Assembly: GCA_040877875.1 (NCBI GenBank)
Contig: JBBDNC010000104.1
Location: 1 to 21,054, forward strand
DNA from: JBBDNC01 sp040877875
GTDB lineage: Bacteria > Bacteroidota > Rhodothermia > Balneolales > Balneolaceae
DNA: 21,054 nt
Direction of reading: 5' to 3'
Positions 1 through 6,968 of this stretch are shown here, piece by piece; the stretch's first letter is position 1, and every line of letters begins with the position of its first letter. Under the pieces are notes generated by a model. The model was not told where the DNA came from and made no database searches. It was given only the letters and a program-made list of their open reading frames with translations. The translations under genes were made by a program, and so were the position numbers.

Positions 1-55
1 AACCGGCAACATTCACCTTGGAAGGGTGACGCTCTACCAATTGAGCTACGCCCGC
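1..55 (-). tRNA. tRNA-Gly (TCC), 3' end cut off by the window edge
   Basis: Read on the minus strand, a 7-nt acceptor strand (GCGGGCG) is followed by TA, a D arm with GCTC/GAGC pairing, an anticodon arm TCACC-CTTCCAA-GGTGA and the start of the T arm. The anticodon is TCC, which reads glycine GGA. The T loop and the 3' acceptor strand lie beyond position 1. It is the last visible member of a Thr-Tyr-Gly cluster. In many bacteria this order leads to tRNA-Thr and tuf, so those may lie just left of the window (inference). Confidence 0.93.
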
Positions 56-112
56 CGATGTTTCCAATATCAAATATTCATTCAACAATATCCAAACTTG
101 CCGGGTCGGTAA

Positions 113-200
113 CTTCCATGCATCCATAAACTCTTTCGTGCATCACATTCACACCGGCCGATATCTGTATTTTCTTTGTGGGGGGAGCAGGATTCGAACC
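113..200. repeat. Direct repeat, left copy (tRNA-Tyr 3' end plus downstream flank)
   Basis: This 88-bp stretch matches 241-328 without gaps at an offset of 128 bp, with about seven mismatches counted by eye. It covers the last about 22 nt of tRNA-Tyr and about 66 nt of the sequence downstream of that gene. The duplication explains why a tRNA acceptor end occurs twice in the cluster. Confidence 0.9.
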
Positions 201-240
201 GCCGAGGCTCCGCTTCGGCAACACTTTCCAGACTCCCAAT
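179..240 (-). pseudogene. Decayed 3' half of tRNA-Tyr
   Basis: On the minus strand the T-loop TTCGAATCC and the acceptor end TGCTCCCCCCA match the intact tRNA-Tyr at 307-389 exactly. The anticodon and variable-arm part is only loosely alike: CTGGAAA stands where the intact gene has CTGTAAA, so GTA would have become GGA. The T stem no longer pairs and no 5' acceptor or D arm can be found. It lies inside the left copy of a duplication (113-200 repeated at 241-328). A novel Ser(GGA)-like tRNA was considered, but the lack of a 5' half argues for a remnant. Confidence 0.7.
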
Positions 241-328
241 CTTCCATACGCCAATAAACTCTTTTGTGCATCACATTCACACCGGCCGATATCTGTATAC
301 TCTTTGTGGGGGGAGCAGGATTCGAACC
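241..328. repeat. Direct repeat, right copy (end of intact tRNA-Tyr plus flank)
   Basis: This is the partner of 113-200 and contains the 3' end of the functional tRNA-Tyr. Most differences between the copies lie in the non-tRNA flank; the acceptor/T-arm part is identical. Confidence 0.9.
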
Positions 329-389
329 TGCGAAGGCTCACGCCAACAGATTTACAGTCTGCCCCAGTTGGCCACTTTGGTATCCCCCC
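307..389 (-). tRNA. tRNA-Tyr (GTA)
   Basis: This is an 83-nt class II tRNA on the minus strand. Acceptor strand GGGGGGA pairs with TCCCCCC followed by discriminator A. The anticodon loop CTGTAAA gives anticodon GTA, and the long variable arm and T loop TTCGAAT are intact. No 3' CCA is encoded. It lies between tRNA-Thr (upstream) and tRNA-Gly, probably in one transcript. Confidence 0.96.
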
Positions 390-435
390 TTCTTAAGAAA
401 TAATTTTGCCTGCGATTATCATTAAAATGCTACTG

Positions 436-507
436 AGCCAGTGGCCGGATTCGAACCGACGACCGGCGGTTTACAAAACCGCTGCTCTACCCCTGAGCTA
501 CACTGGC
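436..507 (-). tRNA. tRNA-Thr (TGT)
   Basis: This is a 72-nt cloverleaf on the minus strand. Acceptor GCCAGTG pairs with CACTGGC, the D arm is GCTC/GAGC, the anticodon arm is GCGGT-TTTGTAA-ACCGC, and the T arm is GTCGG-TTCGAAT-CCGGC. The anticodon is TGT, the discriminator is T and no CCA is encoded. It is the first gene of the tRNA cluster. The 268 bp to its right (508-775) contain no gene I can support, and no convincing promoter was found there. Confidence 0.97.
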
Positions 508-775
508 CTGGGATCCAATTTATTCATTAAGTCAAAAAACAAATCTGTAAGCCTTCAGCTCAAAATCGTAAATACCCGTAACCGGCCTGAACCTGGAAAA
601 TAAATGTTACGGGGGAAAATATTATTTAACAATCAACGACTCCCGAGATCAAACTCAAATCAGCGGCAACCACCAAATACACGACAGCTTGAATTGGGCG
701 TACCTTGCCTTTGAGCGAAAGACCCGTAAGCTAAAAATATTCGCCATTCTTGTCAAATTTTTGTGAATAGTTTTT

Positions 776-1411
776 TCATTCTTTCGAAACTTCTTTCCGG
801 CGATATTTTACATACAGGATCCGGCTCAAAATTCCGAGTACAATAAAGGTCATAATGAACCAGCCATAGATATTCAGGTACTTGCCGATAATCTCCCAGT
901 TTTCATGGACAACCCATCCGCACCCGATCAGTACAGTATTCCAAATCAGGGAACTGATCAATGAACTTGCAATCGTATAATTTATTTTCGTCCGGTAGAT
1001 TCCGGCTGTGAGAGCAATCACCGAACGGGTGCCCGGCAGAAACCGATTCGCAAGAATCACCCCCTGTCCCCAGTTCTGCATCCACCGTTTCCCCCGATCA
1101 AAATATTTTAAGCCGATCAATTTCATCAACCAGAAATTCTCTCTTTGCTCATCGATGCGATACCCCCAATAACTTCCGATACCATACATGGTCATAAATC
1201 CAAAAACAGATGCGATGGTCGTTAAAATCAGCAAAGCAGTAAAACCTATAATCTGTTCAGCGGCGAGATATCCGCCAAATGCAATGAGCATATCGCCCGG
1301 AAGCGGGGGAATCACATTTTCCAAATAGGCAATCGCCACATATACAGAATAGATGCTCAACGGCGACAATGTAAATATCCACTGAACAATTTCATCCAAA
1401 TGGGCTTCCAT
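776..1411 (-). CDS. DedA-family inner-membrane protein
   Basis: This 211-residue polytopic membrane protein has the DedA/SNARE-associated layout. The motif ENVIPPLPGD lies at residues 31-40, and ANRFLPGTR at 121-129 carries the two arginines R123 and R129 typical of the family. E31, D40, R123 and R129 correspond to the acidic and basic residues needed for function in E. coli YqjA/YghB. Family members have been linked to phospholipid (undecaprenyl-phosphate or phosphatidylethanolamine) flipping and proton-coupled membrane homeostasis; the substrate here cannot be told. The ATG lies one nucleotide after the ispF stop (TGATATG), so translation is probably coupled to ispF and the gene is the last of the queA-ispD-ispF operon. 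A lysine/arginine-rich tail ends the protein in the cytoplasm. Confidence 0.93.
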   Translation of the reverse strand: MEAHLDEIVQWIFTLSPLSIYSVYVAIAYLENVIPPLPGDMLIAFGGYLAAEQIIGFTALLILTTIASVFGFMTMYGIGSYWGYRIDEQRENFWLMKLIGLKYFDRGKRWMQNWGQGVILANRFLPGTRSVIALTAGIYRTKINYTIASSLISSLIWNTVLIGCGWVVHENWEIIGKYLNIYGWFIMTFIVLGILSRILYVKYRRKEVSKE

Positions 1412-1412
1412 A

Positions 1413-1895
1413 TCAGGGCATTGTTTTGATTAATACAACAGCATGGGCTGCAATCCCCTCTCCCTTCCCCAGAGCTCCCAGCTTCTCATGGGTAGTTGCC
1501 TTCACAGAAACCTGATCCTTCTCGATATCCAAAAGGGAAGCAATCGTTTCACAAATTTTTCCGATATGGGGATTTAGTTTAGGACGTTCCGCTATCACCG
1601 TTGAATCCAGGTTTTCAATGACATATCCACGGTCTGTAATTTTTTGAACCACCTGCCGCAAAAGCAACCGGCTGTCTGCCCCTTCCCAGGCGGGGTCCGA
1701 ATCCGGAAAATGAGAGCCGATATCACCGAGTGCCAGGCTGCCTAACAGGGCATCGGAAATAGCGTGAAGCAATACATCCGCATCCGAGTGACCTTCCAGC
1801 CCTTTCTCAAACGGAATCTCCACTCCCCCGATGATACACTTTCTTCCTTCTGAAAGTTTGTGAAGATCATATCCAAATCCGATTCGGAAATTCAT
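1413..1895 (-). CDS. ispF: 2-C-methyl-D-erythritol 2,4-cyclodiphosphate synthase
   Basis: This 160-residue protein has the usual IspF length. It catalyses ring closure of CDP-ME 2-phosphate to MEcPP with release of CMP, in the MEP isoprenoid pathway in the cytosol. The metal ligands are in place: D10 and H12 in GYDLH, and H44 in LLHAISDALLG. The GHSDADV motif is at 35-41. The nucleotide-binding TTHEKLG (134-140) and the trimer-core motif GKGEGIAAHA near the C-terminus are present. It lies 58 bp downstream of ispD and one nucleotide upstream of the dedA-like ATG. Having ispD and ispF adjacent as separate genes rather than fused is the common arrangement. Confidence 0.98.
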   Translation of the reverse strand: MNFRIGFGYDLHKLSEGRKCIIGGVEIPFEKGLEGHSDADVLLHAISDALLGSLALGDIGSHFPDSDPAWEGADSRLLLRQVVQKITDRGYVIENLDSTVIAERPKLNPHIGKICETIASLLDIEKDQVSVKATTHEKLGALGKGEGIAAHAVVLIKTMP

Positions 1896-1953
1896 ATAAA
1901 TCCCTGCGTCTGTCTATCTGCCAAGAGTCATGAAACACACACCGATTTCCGGA

Positions 1954-2649
1954 TCAATCATTCAACAGGAGTTCAGCCAACTGAAGATCCAGAGGGTAGG
2001 TGATTTTAAAATTTTCGCGGCTGCCTTTTACCACCGATACAGGCTGCCCGAGAAATTCCACCAGTGAAGCATCATCCGTTCCTGAATAATTTGAATTTCC
2101 TGCATATTCGTAAGCTTCCGAAATAATACTTTTTTTGAAAATCTGCGGGGTCTGGGCCTTCCACAAAAAGTTCCGGTCGGGAGTATCCCGAATATACAAC
2201 TTGTCATCCACTTTCTTGACCGTATCCTGCACGGGAATACCGAGAATAGCTGCCCCGGTCTCACCGGCCTTATTCAAACAACTGGCAATATCCTTCATGT
2301 CAACAAAAGGCCTGACCGCATCATGTATCGCGACCAGTTCAACCTCCCCACTCACTTCCGCCAGCGCATTGGCGATTGAATCCTGCCGTTCCGTACCTCC
2401 CGGAACCACTTTAAGGTCCACATCTTCTTCCAGAGACAAACCACACAATATTTCCCATGTCTTCGAAGAATAGGATTCGGAGGTTGCAACGATAACTTGT
2501 GCCAACCCGGGAAGCCGGGTGAATTTTCTGACCGTGTGTTCCAATATGGTTCTCCCTGCCACTGGAAGATAGGGCTTCGGAAGTTTTTTCCCCATTCGGC
2601 TTCCGCCCCCGGCAGCAGGAATAATCAATGAAAATGAGTAGTTGGACAC
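1954..2649 (-). CDS. ispD: 2-C-methyl-D-erythritol 4-phosphate cytidylyltransferase
   Basis: This 231-residue protein transfers CMP from CTP to methylerythritol 4-phosphate in the MEP pathway. The glycine-rich nucleotide loop PAAGGGSRMG is at 11-20 (R18), followed by K25 in KKLPKPYL. VPGGTERQDSI is at 82-92, HDAVRPF at 109-115, QTPQ at 166-169, TDDASLVE at 191-198, and K215 in NFKITYPLDL. R18, K25, R159 and K215 match the catalytic set of E. coli IspD. The start codon is GTG: an in-frame TGA sits two codons upstream and no ATG precedes the conserved loop, so the choice is forced. Only 7 nt separate it from the queA stop, indicating one transcript. Confidence 0.97.
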   Translation of the reverse strand: MSNYSFSLIIPAAGGGSRMGKKLPKPYLPVAGRTILEHTVRKFTRLPGLAQVIVATSESYSSKTWEILCGLSLEEDVDLKVVPGGTERQDSIANALAEVSGEVELVAIHDAVRPFVDMKDIASCLNKAGETGAAILGIPVQDTVKKVDDKLYIRDTPDRNFLWKAQTPQIFKKSIISEAYEYAGNSNYSGTDDASLVEFLGQPVSVVKGSRENFKITYPLDLQLAELLLND

Positions 2650-2656
2650 AGGTCAG

Positions 2657-3703
2657 TCATATAATGAGCATGGCATCACCGAATGAGAAAAACCGATAGT
2701 CTTTTTCAACAGCTTCCTCATAGGCTTCCATCAGAAAATCGTAGCCTGCAAATGCAGCTGCAAGCATTAAAAGGGTGGATTCCGGCCGATGAAAATTTGT
2801 AATCAAAGCTTCGGAAATCTTGAAATCATAGGGAGGATAAATGAATTTATCCGTCCAGCCTGTCCCCGGTTTGGACATGCCGCTGGCCATCACACTGGTT
2901 TCAATGACACGCATGGAAGTGGATCCGCACGCAACCACCTTGTTCTTCTTGCTACTCAGAGCTTCATTAATCTTATCGGAAGTTTCTTGCGAGATATAAT
3001 AATTCTCCGAGTCCATCCGGTGCTTGGTAAGGTCTTCCACCTCAACCGGCCGGAAGGTTCCCCACCCGATATGGAGGGTGACCGGTAAAAACTCGACTCC
3101 TTTTTTTTCAATTTTTTTAACCAGCTCTTCTGTAAAATGCATTCCCGCAGTAGGAGCTGCAACGGCACCACGTTCTTTGGCAAAAATCGTCTGGTAGCGT
3201 TCCTTATCTTCTTCCTTCGGTTCCCGGTCAATATAAGGGGGCATCGGCATTTCGCCGATATCATCCAGAATCTTGTACAGTTCCTGATTGGGTCCGTCGA
3301 ACAAAAATCGAATCGTCCGCCCACGCGATGTGGTATTATCAACCACTTCAGCCATCAATTCATCACTAAAATAAAGCTTGTTGCCGATTCGGATTTTACG
3401 CGCCGGTTCAACCAATACATCCCACAGCATATTTTCAGGCTGCAATTCACGCAACAAAAAGACTTCGATGTCAGCATCGGTTTTCTCTTTTTTCCCCTTC
3501 AGCCGCGCCGGGAATACTTTCGTATTATTATAGACAACCACATCCCCCTTGTTGAAATACTTATGGATGTCGGAAAACTTCTCATGGGAGATCGTTTTTT
3601 CCTCCCGGTTCAATACCATCAATTTCGAAGCATCTCTCGGTTCAACCGGCTCTTCCGGGACATTATAATGATCGATTTCAAACTTGAAGTCGGTAAGTTT
3701 CAT
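2657..3703 (-). CDS. queA: S-adenosylmethionine:tRNA ribosyltransferase-isomerase
   Basis: This 348-residue enzyme moves and isomerises the ribosyl part of AdoMet onto 7-aminomethyl-7-deazaguanine in tRNA, forming epoxyqueuosine at the wobble base of Tyr, His, Asn and Asp tRNAs. Landmarks are APTAGMHFT (183-191), WGTFRPV (214-220), GSTSMRVIET (260-269), ALITNFHRPESTLLML (299-314) and the C-terminal YRFFSFGDAMLI (336-347). The length is normal for QueA. It is the first gene of the operon with ispD, ispF and dedA, and a promoter is visible about 75-105 bp upstream. One of its substrates, tRNA-Tyr(GTA), is encoded 2.3 kb away, which may be coincidence. Confidence 0.98.
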   Translation of the reverse strand: MKLTDFKFEIDHYNVPEEPVEPRDASKLMVLNREEKTISHEKFSDIHKYFNKGDVVVYNNTKVFPARLKGKKEKTDADIEVFLLRELQPENMLWDVLVEPARKIRIGNKLYFSDELMAEVVDNTTSRGRTIRFLFDGPNQELYKILDDIGEMPMPPYIDREPKEEDKERYQTIFAKERGAVAAPTAGMHFTEELVKKIEKKGVEFLPVTLHIGWGTFRPVEVEDLTKHRMDSENYYISQETSDKINEALSSKKNKVVACGSTSMRVIETSVMASGMSKPGTGWTDKFIYPPYDFKISEALITNFHRPESTLLMLAAAFAGYDFLMEAYEEAVEKDYRFFSFGDAMLII

Positions 3704-3779
3704 TACTGAATACTTTTATTTTATACTGCTTGAATGGATATGAATGATTGCATGCTTTCTCATAAAAAGACAGAGCCTG

Positions 3780-3810
3780 CAAATATACCCTATTTTCCAC
3801 GGGAGAACAA
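3780..3810 (-). promoter_or_regulatory. Bacteroidota-type promoter for queA-ispD-ispF-dedA
   Basis: Read on the minus strand there is TTG (3808-3810), 20 nt, then TATATTTG (3787-3780). This fits the TTG-N19/20-TAnnTTTG pattern of the Bacteroidota primary sigma factor. Transcription would start near 3773, giving a leader of about 70 nt before the queA ATG. The rest of the 374-bp gap 3704-4077 shows no other gene or clear signal. Confidence 0.5.
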
Positions 3811-4077
3811 GATCCAATTCTCTATACGTATACACCCTGTCTTATATTATTTAATTCCCCAACCGTATAAAGTTCTGCCGGAATACCCTAACCTGAACCC
3901 CGATGCTTCAATTTCAAATAGTCCGGATAACTTTCAGGAATCGAAACTCTCGAATCGCAGCCATTCCGTATGGTAAAAAAATTTGTATTTGCCATTGTGA
4001 AAATATTTACTAATACCCGTTCATTGTGTATACTTTACCATAGGTTCTGTTCGTTGAACGCAAAAAGCATAAAGGCT

Positions 4078-4587
4078 ATGAAAATGAAAAAAGCGATTCT
4101 TCTGTCACTGTTTCTGGCATTGGGGTTCTCTACCCTTGCTGAAGCCCAGTATCGCGAAAATCTCAATCAATCTTCCGACTATACGGGAGCGATCATCAAG
4201 AGTGACCGGTCTTCCCAATCCGGAGAGTGGATGGATATGCTGAACATGACGATGGGTCATTCTTACAGCATGACGTTCAGCAACCTCGGCGGACAGTTCC
4301 AGAACCTGAATGCTTATACGAACCATATGACGTTCGGACTGAGTGAAGATCTGACCGGCTACCTCGATGTATCTTTCCTTCACTCGCCATTTGGAAATTC
4401 GTTTATGAACGCGGGTTCGGGTTTTGACAACCTGGGATCCCGGATTATGATTGACCGAGCCCAGCTCGACTATCAAATTTCCCCGAATGCTAATTTATCC
4501 ATTCAGTTTTCACAGCGGCCATACTACTATTCACCCTTCGGCTCTTATCCCGGATCCTTCAGCGGAAGAAATAATTTCGGATATTAA
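4078..4587 (+). CDS. Secreted protein of unknown function, possible small outer-membrane or periplasmic protein
   Basis: I do not recognise this family. The frame is open from 3970, but the likely start is the ATG at 4078 (or 4084), because a classic signal peptide begins there: MKMKKAILLS, a hydrophobic stretch, then AEAQ as cleavage site. The mature part of about 145 residues is rich in Ser, Asn, Gly, Met and aromatics, with alternating polar/hydrophobic stretches (SMTFSNLGGQ, HMTFGLSEDLTGYLDVSFL, QLDYQISPNANLSIQFSQR). This suggests a few beta-strands of barrel type. It ends in a Tyr/Ser/Gly/Phe-rich tail. The next gene begins 9 nt after its stop, so it probably heads the plus-strand operon with the LytR_C protein and rsfS. 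Confidence 0.75.
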   Translation: MKMKKAILLSLFLALGFSTLAEAQYRENLNQSSDYTGAIIKSDRSSQSGEWMDMLNMTMGHSYSMTFSNLGGQFQNLNAYTNHMTFGLSEDLTGYLDVSFLHSPFGNSFMNAGSGFDNLGSRIMIDRAQLDYQISPNANLSIQFSQRPYYYSPFGSYPGSFSGRNNFGY

Positions 4588-4596
4588 AACGAATGA

Positions 4597-5049
4597 ATGC
4601 CTGACGTCAAACCTGAACAAGAGGGATTTGGTTTAAACGCTGCGATCGGATTTTTAAGTGTTTTGTTGGCAATTCTCCTTTTTGCGCTGGGAATGCGGGT
4701 GATCTACCCTCGTATCCAGAGTGATCGCGGGATGGCAGATCCCATTCTGATCAGTGAGGTTATTCAGCTTGAAGTACTGAACGGATGCGGCGTACCCGGA
4801 CTGGCCAGCCAATTTACAACGACCCTTCGTGAATTCGGATTTGATGTCGTAGAATCCGGTAATTTTGACAATTTTGATATGAATGAATCTATTATAATTT
4901 CCAGAAACGGGAATATGGAAAGTGCCCGGAAAATTGCCCAGGCGCTGGGCATTCCGGAGGAACGGATCATCATTGAAAAATCTCCCGACTTTTATCTTGA
5001 CGCAACCGTTGTGATCGGTTCCGACTATCAAACCTTAAATACAGATTAA
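4597..5049 (+). CDS. Membrane-anchored LytR C-terminal domain protein
   Basis: This 150-residue protein has one transmembrane helix at about residues 14-37 and a single outside domain. That domain (about 56-143: IQLEVLNGCGVPGLASQ, LREFGFDVVESGNF, ARKIAQALGIPEERI, DATVVIGSDY) is the LytR_C/CpsA-LytR-Psr tail domain. No LCP catalytic domain is present, so it is not itself a glycopolymer ligase. The function is unknown; the domain is thought to act in the cell envelope. It ends 3 bp before rsfS, an adjacency that in my experience is recurrent in Bacteroidota-type genomes. Confidence 0.88.
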   Translation: MPDVKPEQEGFGLNAAIGFLSVLLAILLFALGMRVIYPRIQSDRGMADPILISEVIQLEVLNGCGVPGLASQFTTTLREFGFDVVESGNFDNFDMNESIIISRNGNMESARKIAQALGIPEERIIIEKSPDFYLDATVVIGSDYQTLNTD

Positions 5050-5052
5050 TAT

Positions 5053-5466
5053 ATGCCCATACAATCTGATACCGCCTCTGACCAATTCACAAGTTTGACA
5101 ACTGAAAAAACAGCAGATTCAAATGCACTGATTGGAGCAATTACCGATGCTTTATTGGAAAAAAAAGCAAAAGAGGTCGTCCTGCTCGATGTAAGAGGAC
5201 TCACCACCCTGACAGACTACTTTATCGTCTGCCATGGTACGTCCGAAACTCAAATCAAAGCCCTGGCAAATAGCGTTTTGGACAAAACGAGTGAGAAGCT
5301 CGGGGAAAAAGCCTGGAAACGGGAAGGACTCGATGCGCGGAGATGGATCATATTGGACTACGTAAATGTTGTGGTTCATATCTTTAATGAGGAAAAGCGA
5401 AATTTTTACGGAATTGAACGCATGTGGAATGATGCCGTACGTACTGAAATTGAAGATGAGGAATGA
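5053..5466 (+). CDS. rsfS: Ribosome silencing factor RsfS
   Basis: This 137-residue protein of the RsfS/DUF143/Iojap family binds ribosomal protein uL14 and blocks joining of the 30S and 50S subunits when nutrients are scarce. Family landmarks are the helix ALLEKKAKEVVLLDVRGL, TDYFIVCHGTSETQIKALA, the region around WKREGLDARRWIILDYVNVVVHIF, and the terminal FYGIERMWNDA. An N-terminal extension of about 20 residues is poorly conserved. Its TGA overlaps the ATG of the next lipoprotein gene (ATGA), so the two are translationally coupled. The ftsH gene often found after rsfS in related genomes is not here. Confidence 0.95.
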   Translation: MPIQSDTASDQFTSLTTEKTADSNALIGAITDALLEKKAKEVVLLDVRGLTTLTDYFIVCHGTSETQIKALANSVLDKTSEKLGEKAWKREGLDARRWIILDYVNVVVHIFNEEKRNFYGIERMWNDAVRTEIEDEE

Positions 5467-5921
5467 AATCCCTGTGGATATTTGGTTTGGGAGTCTGCTT
5501 TCTGTTCGGGCTGGTTACGTGCCGGTCGAGCGAACAATCCTCTTCTGAAGAACCAAGACCCTCTATGGATAACCTGCCAAACTTGGTTGACATTGAACGG
5601 CCCGCTTCGTCCGAAGAGGTCACCGAACAACGCGTATATGTAGAACACGTGGAATGGGAAGAGCGCGAAAAAACCCGCTATCTTCTGATCCGCGGAAATT
5701 TTCCCAATCCCTGTTGCCGCCTGGATAAGGTCATTCAATCGATCTCCGGCAACGAGATCCACCTCTCCCTGACGGCCTGGCAGCCGGCCGGCTCGATGTG
5801 CAGCCAGGTTCTCAAACCGTTCAGCTATCTGCACCGGCTGCCGGACTCCTTCGAACCCGCATCCAGTGATTCTCTCACAGTAACCGTCAACAACACTGAA
5901 TTTAAACTTCAACAACCTTAA
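5463..5921 (+). CDS. Small lipoprotein of unknown function
   Basis: This 152-residue protein begins with a lipoprotein signal peptide: MKSLWIFGLG, a hydrophobic run, then lipobox LVTC with C20 as the predicted lipidated cysteine. A Ser/Glu-rich linker follows. The remaining domain (about 55-152) contains GNFPNPCCRLDKV, HLSLTAWQPAGSMCSQ and FSYLHRLPDSF, with cysteines that could form disulfides in the periplasm. I cannot name the family. It overlaps the rsfS stop by 4 bp and is followed 15 bp later by the dehydrogenase gene, so it is part of the same operon. Confidence 0.8.
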   Translation: MKSLWIFGLGVCFLFGLVTCRSSEQSSSEEPRPSMDNLPNLVDIERPASSEEVTEQRVYVEHVEWEEREKTRYLLIRGNFPNPCCRLDKVIQSISGNEIHLSLTAWQPAGSMCSQVLKPFSYLHRLPDSFEPASSDSLTVTVNNTEFKLQQP

Positions 5922-5936
5922 CTAACCTGATTCGTT

Positions 5937-6905
5937 TTGCGAGTACTTGTCACAGAACCTATTATCTCTTCTTCCATTGAATTATTAGAACAGCATTTTG
6001 ACGTCGAAGTCGGCGAACGCGGAACCTATGACCGGGAGAAAGCCATGGTAAAGGCTGCAGCCGAATATGACGCCATCCTGACCATGCTCTCTAACCCGGT
6101 GACCGAACGGGTCCTGAAAACCGGCAAGGAGAACCACTTGAAAATTGTCGCCGACTATGCCGTCGGTTACAACAATATCGACATCGATGCGGCTAAACGG
6201 CTGGGGATCCGAATCTCCAATACCCCGGACGTCCTCACCGATTCTACTGCCGAAATTGCCCTGGCACTGTTGCTTGCCGCAGCCCGGAAAACCACAGAGG
6301 CGGAAGGGTTTCTCCGCGAGCGGCAATTCGAAGGATGGGATCCCAACCAATTCCTGGGACTCGAACTCCACGGAGCTACGCTGGGGGTTGTGGGGATGGG
6401 AAGAATCGGAACAGCTCTTGCCCGCCGGGCCAAAGCGTGCGGGATGGAAATTCTCTACTACAACCGAAGCCGGGTGGACAAGAACCTTGAAAAAGAATTG
6501 GAGGCCACCTACGTGCCCGAACTGGATCGTATGCTCATGGAGGTCGATGCCCTTTCCATCCACTGTCCGCTGACTGATGAGACTCATCATCTGATTGATG
6601 AGGATAAAATCCTTTTGATGGAAGACCATGCCATCCTTGTCAATACGGCGAGGGGTCCCATCGTAGACGAAGCCGCCCTGGCAAAAGCCCTTCACCGCGG
6701 TCAGCTTGGCGGCGCCGGACTGGATGTCTACGAAGACGAACCTAAAGTTCACCCGGACCTGTTAACCGCTCCCAATGCCGTATTATTCCCGCATATCGGC
6801 AGTGCTACACTCAAATCCCGCAAGGGAATGGGAGATCTGGCGGCCCATGCCATCATCGGGGTACTCAACGGTGAGGAGAGTTCCGTCCCGAACCTGGTGG
6901 TATAG
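5937..6905 (+). CDS. D-2-hydroxyacid dehydrogenase (glycerate/glyoxylate-hydroxypyruvate type)
   Basis: This 322-residue NAD(P)-dependent dehydrogenase of the D-isomer family probably reduces glyoxylate or hydroxypyruvate, or oxidises D-glycerate. The Rossmann motif GMGRIG is at 153-158. The catalytic triad is R239 (NTARGPIVDE), E268 (DVYEDEP) and H286 (FPHIGSAT); the substrate loop ADYAVGYNNID is at 72-82. The start is TTG: an in-frame TGA lies two codons upstream, no ATG precedes the conserved first strand RVLVTEP, and the first internal ATG would delete that strand. The exact substrate cannot be told from sequence. Phosphoglycerate dehydrogenase (SerA) is excluded because there is no ACT domain. 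Confidence 0.92.
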   Translation: MRVLVTEPIISSSIELLEQHFDVEVGERGTYDREKAMVKAAAEYDAILTMLSNPVTERVLKTGKENHLKIVADYAVGYNNIDIDAAKRLGIRISNTPDVLTDSTAEIALALLLAAARKTTEAEGFLRERQFEGWDPNQFLGLELHGATLGVVGMGRIGTALARRAKACGMEILYYNRSRVDKNLEKELEATYVPELDRMLMEVDALSIHCPLTDETHHLIDEDKILLMEDHAILVNTARGPIVDEAALAKALHRGQLGGAGLDVYEDEPKVHPDLLTAPNAVLFPHIGSATLKSRKGMGDLAAHAIIGVLNGEESSVPNLVV

Positions 6906-6968
6906 AGCCATGTGTCAATGAACAGTGGTCAGCGTGTCATCCGCCGGCCGGTGGAAATGTGTCAGTGA
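6906..6968. repeat. Junction with three degenerate GTGTCA repeats
   Basis: Between the convergent stops of the dehydrogenase and the outer-membrane protein, TGTGTCA or CGTGTCA occurs three times. Fragments such as TGAACAGTG and GTGTCAGTGATCA resemble the terminal repeats of the elements at 9003-12446. A short GC-rich hairpin CCGCC-GGCC-GGTGG lies in the middle and could act as a bidirectional terminator, although it has no T run. The last unit runs directly into the stop codon of the outer-membrane protein gene. Confidence 0.5.

Noticed and set aside
179..240. A functional tRNA-Ser(GGA) in the duplicated region
   Set aside because: No 5' acceptor strand or D arm and the T stem does not pair.
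176..403. Open frames overlapping the tRNA-Tyr region
   Set aside because: They are read through the antisense of the tRNA gene and its duplicated end; no protein-like features.
3734..3976. 80-codon plus-strand frame between queA and the secreted protein
   Set aside because: No family resemblance, overlaps the queA promoter, and composition is that of non-coding AT-rich DNA.
5406..5915. 169-codon minus-strand frame
   Set aside because: Lies opposite the lipoprotein gene, which has a clear lipobox and is coupled to rsfS; shadow frame.
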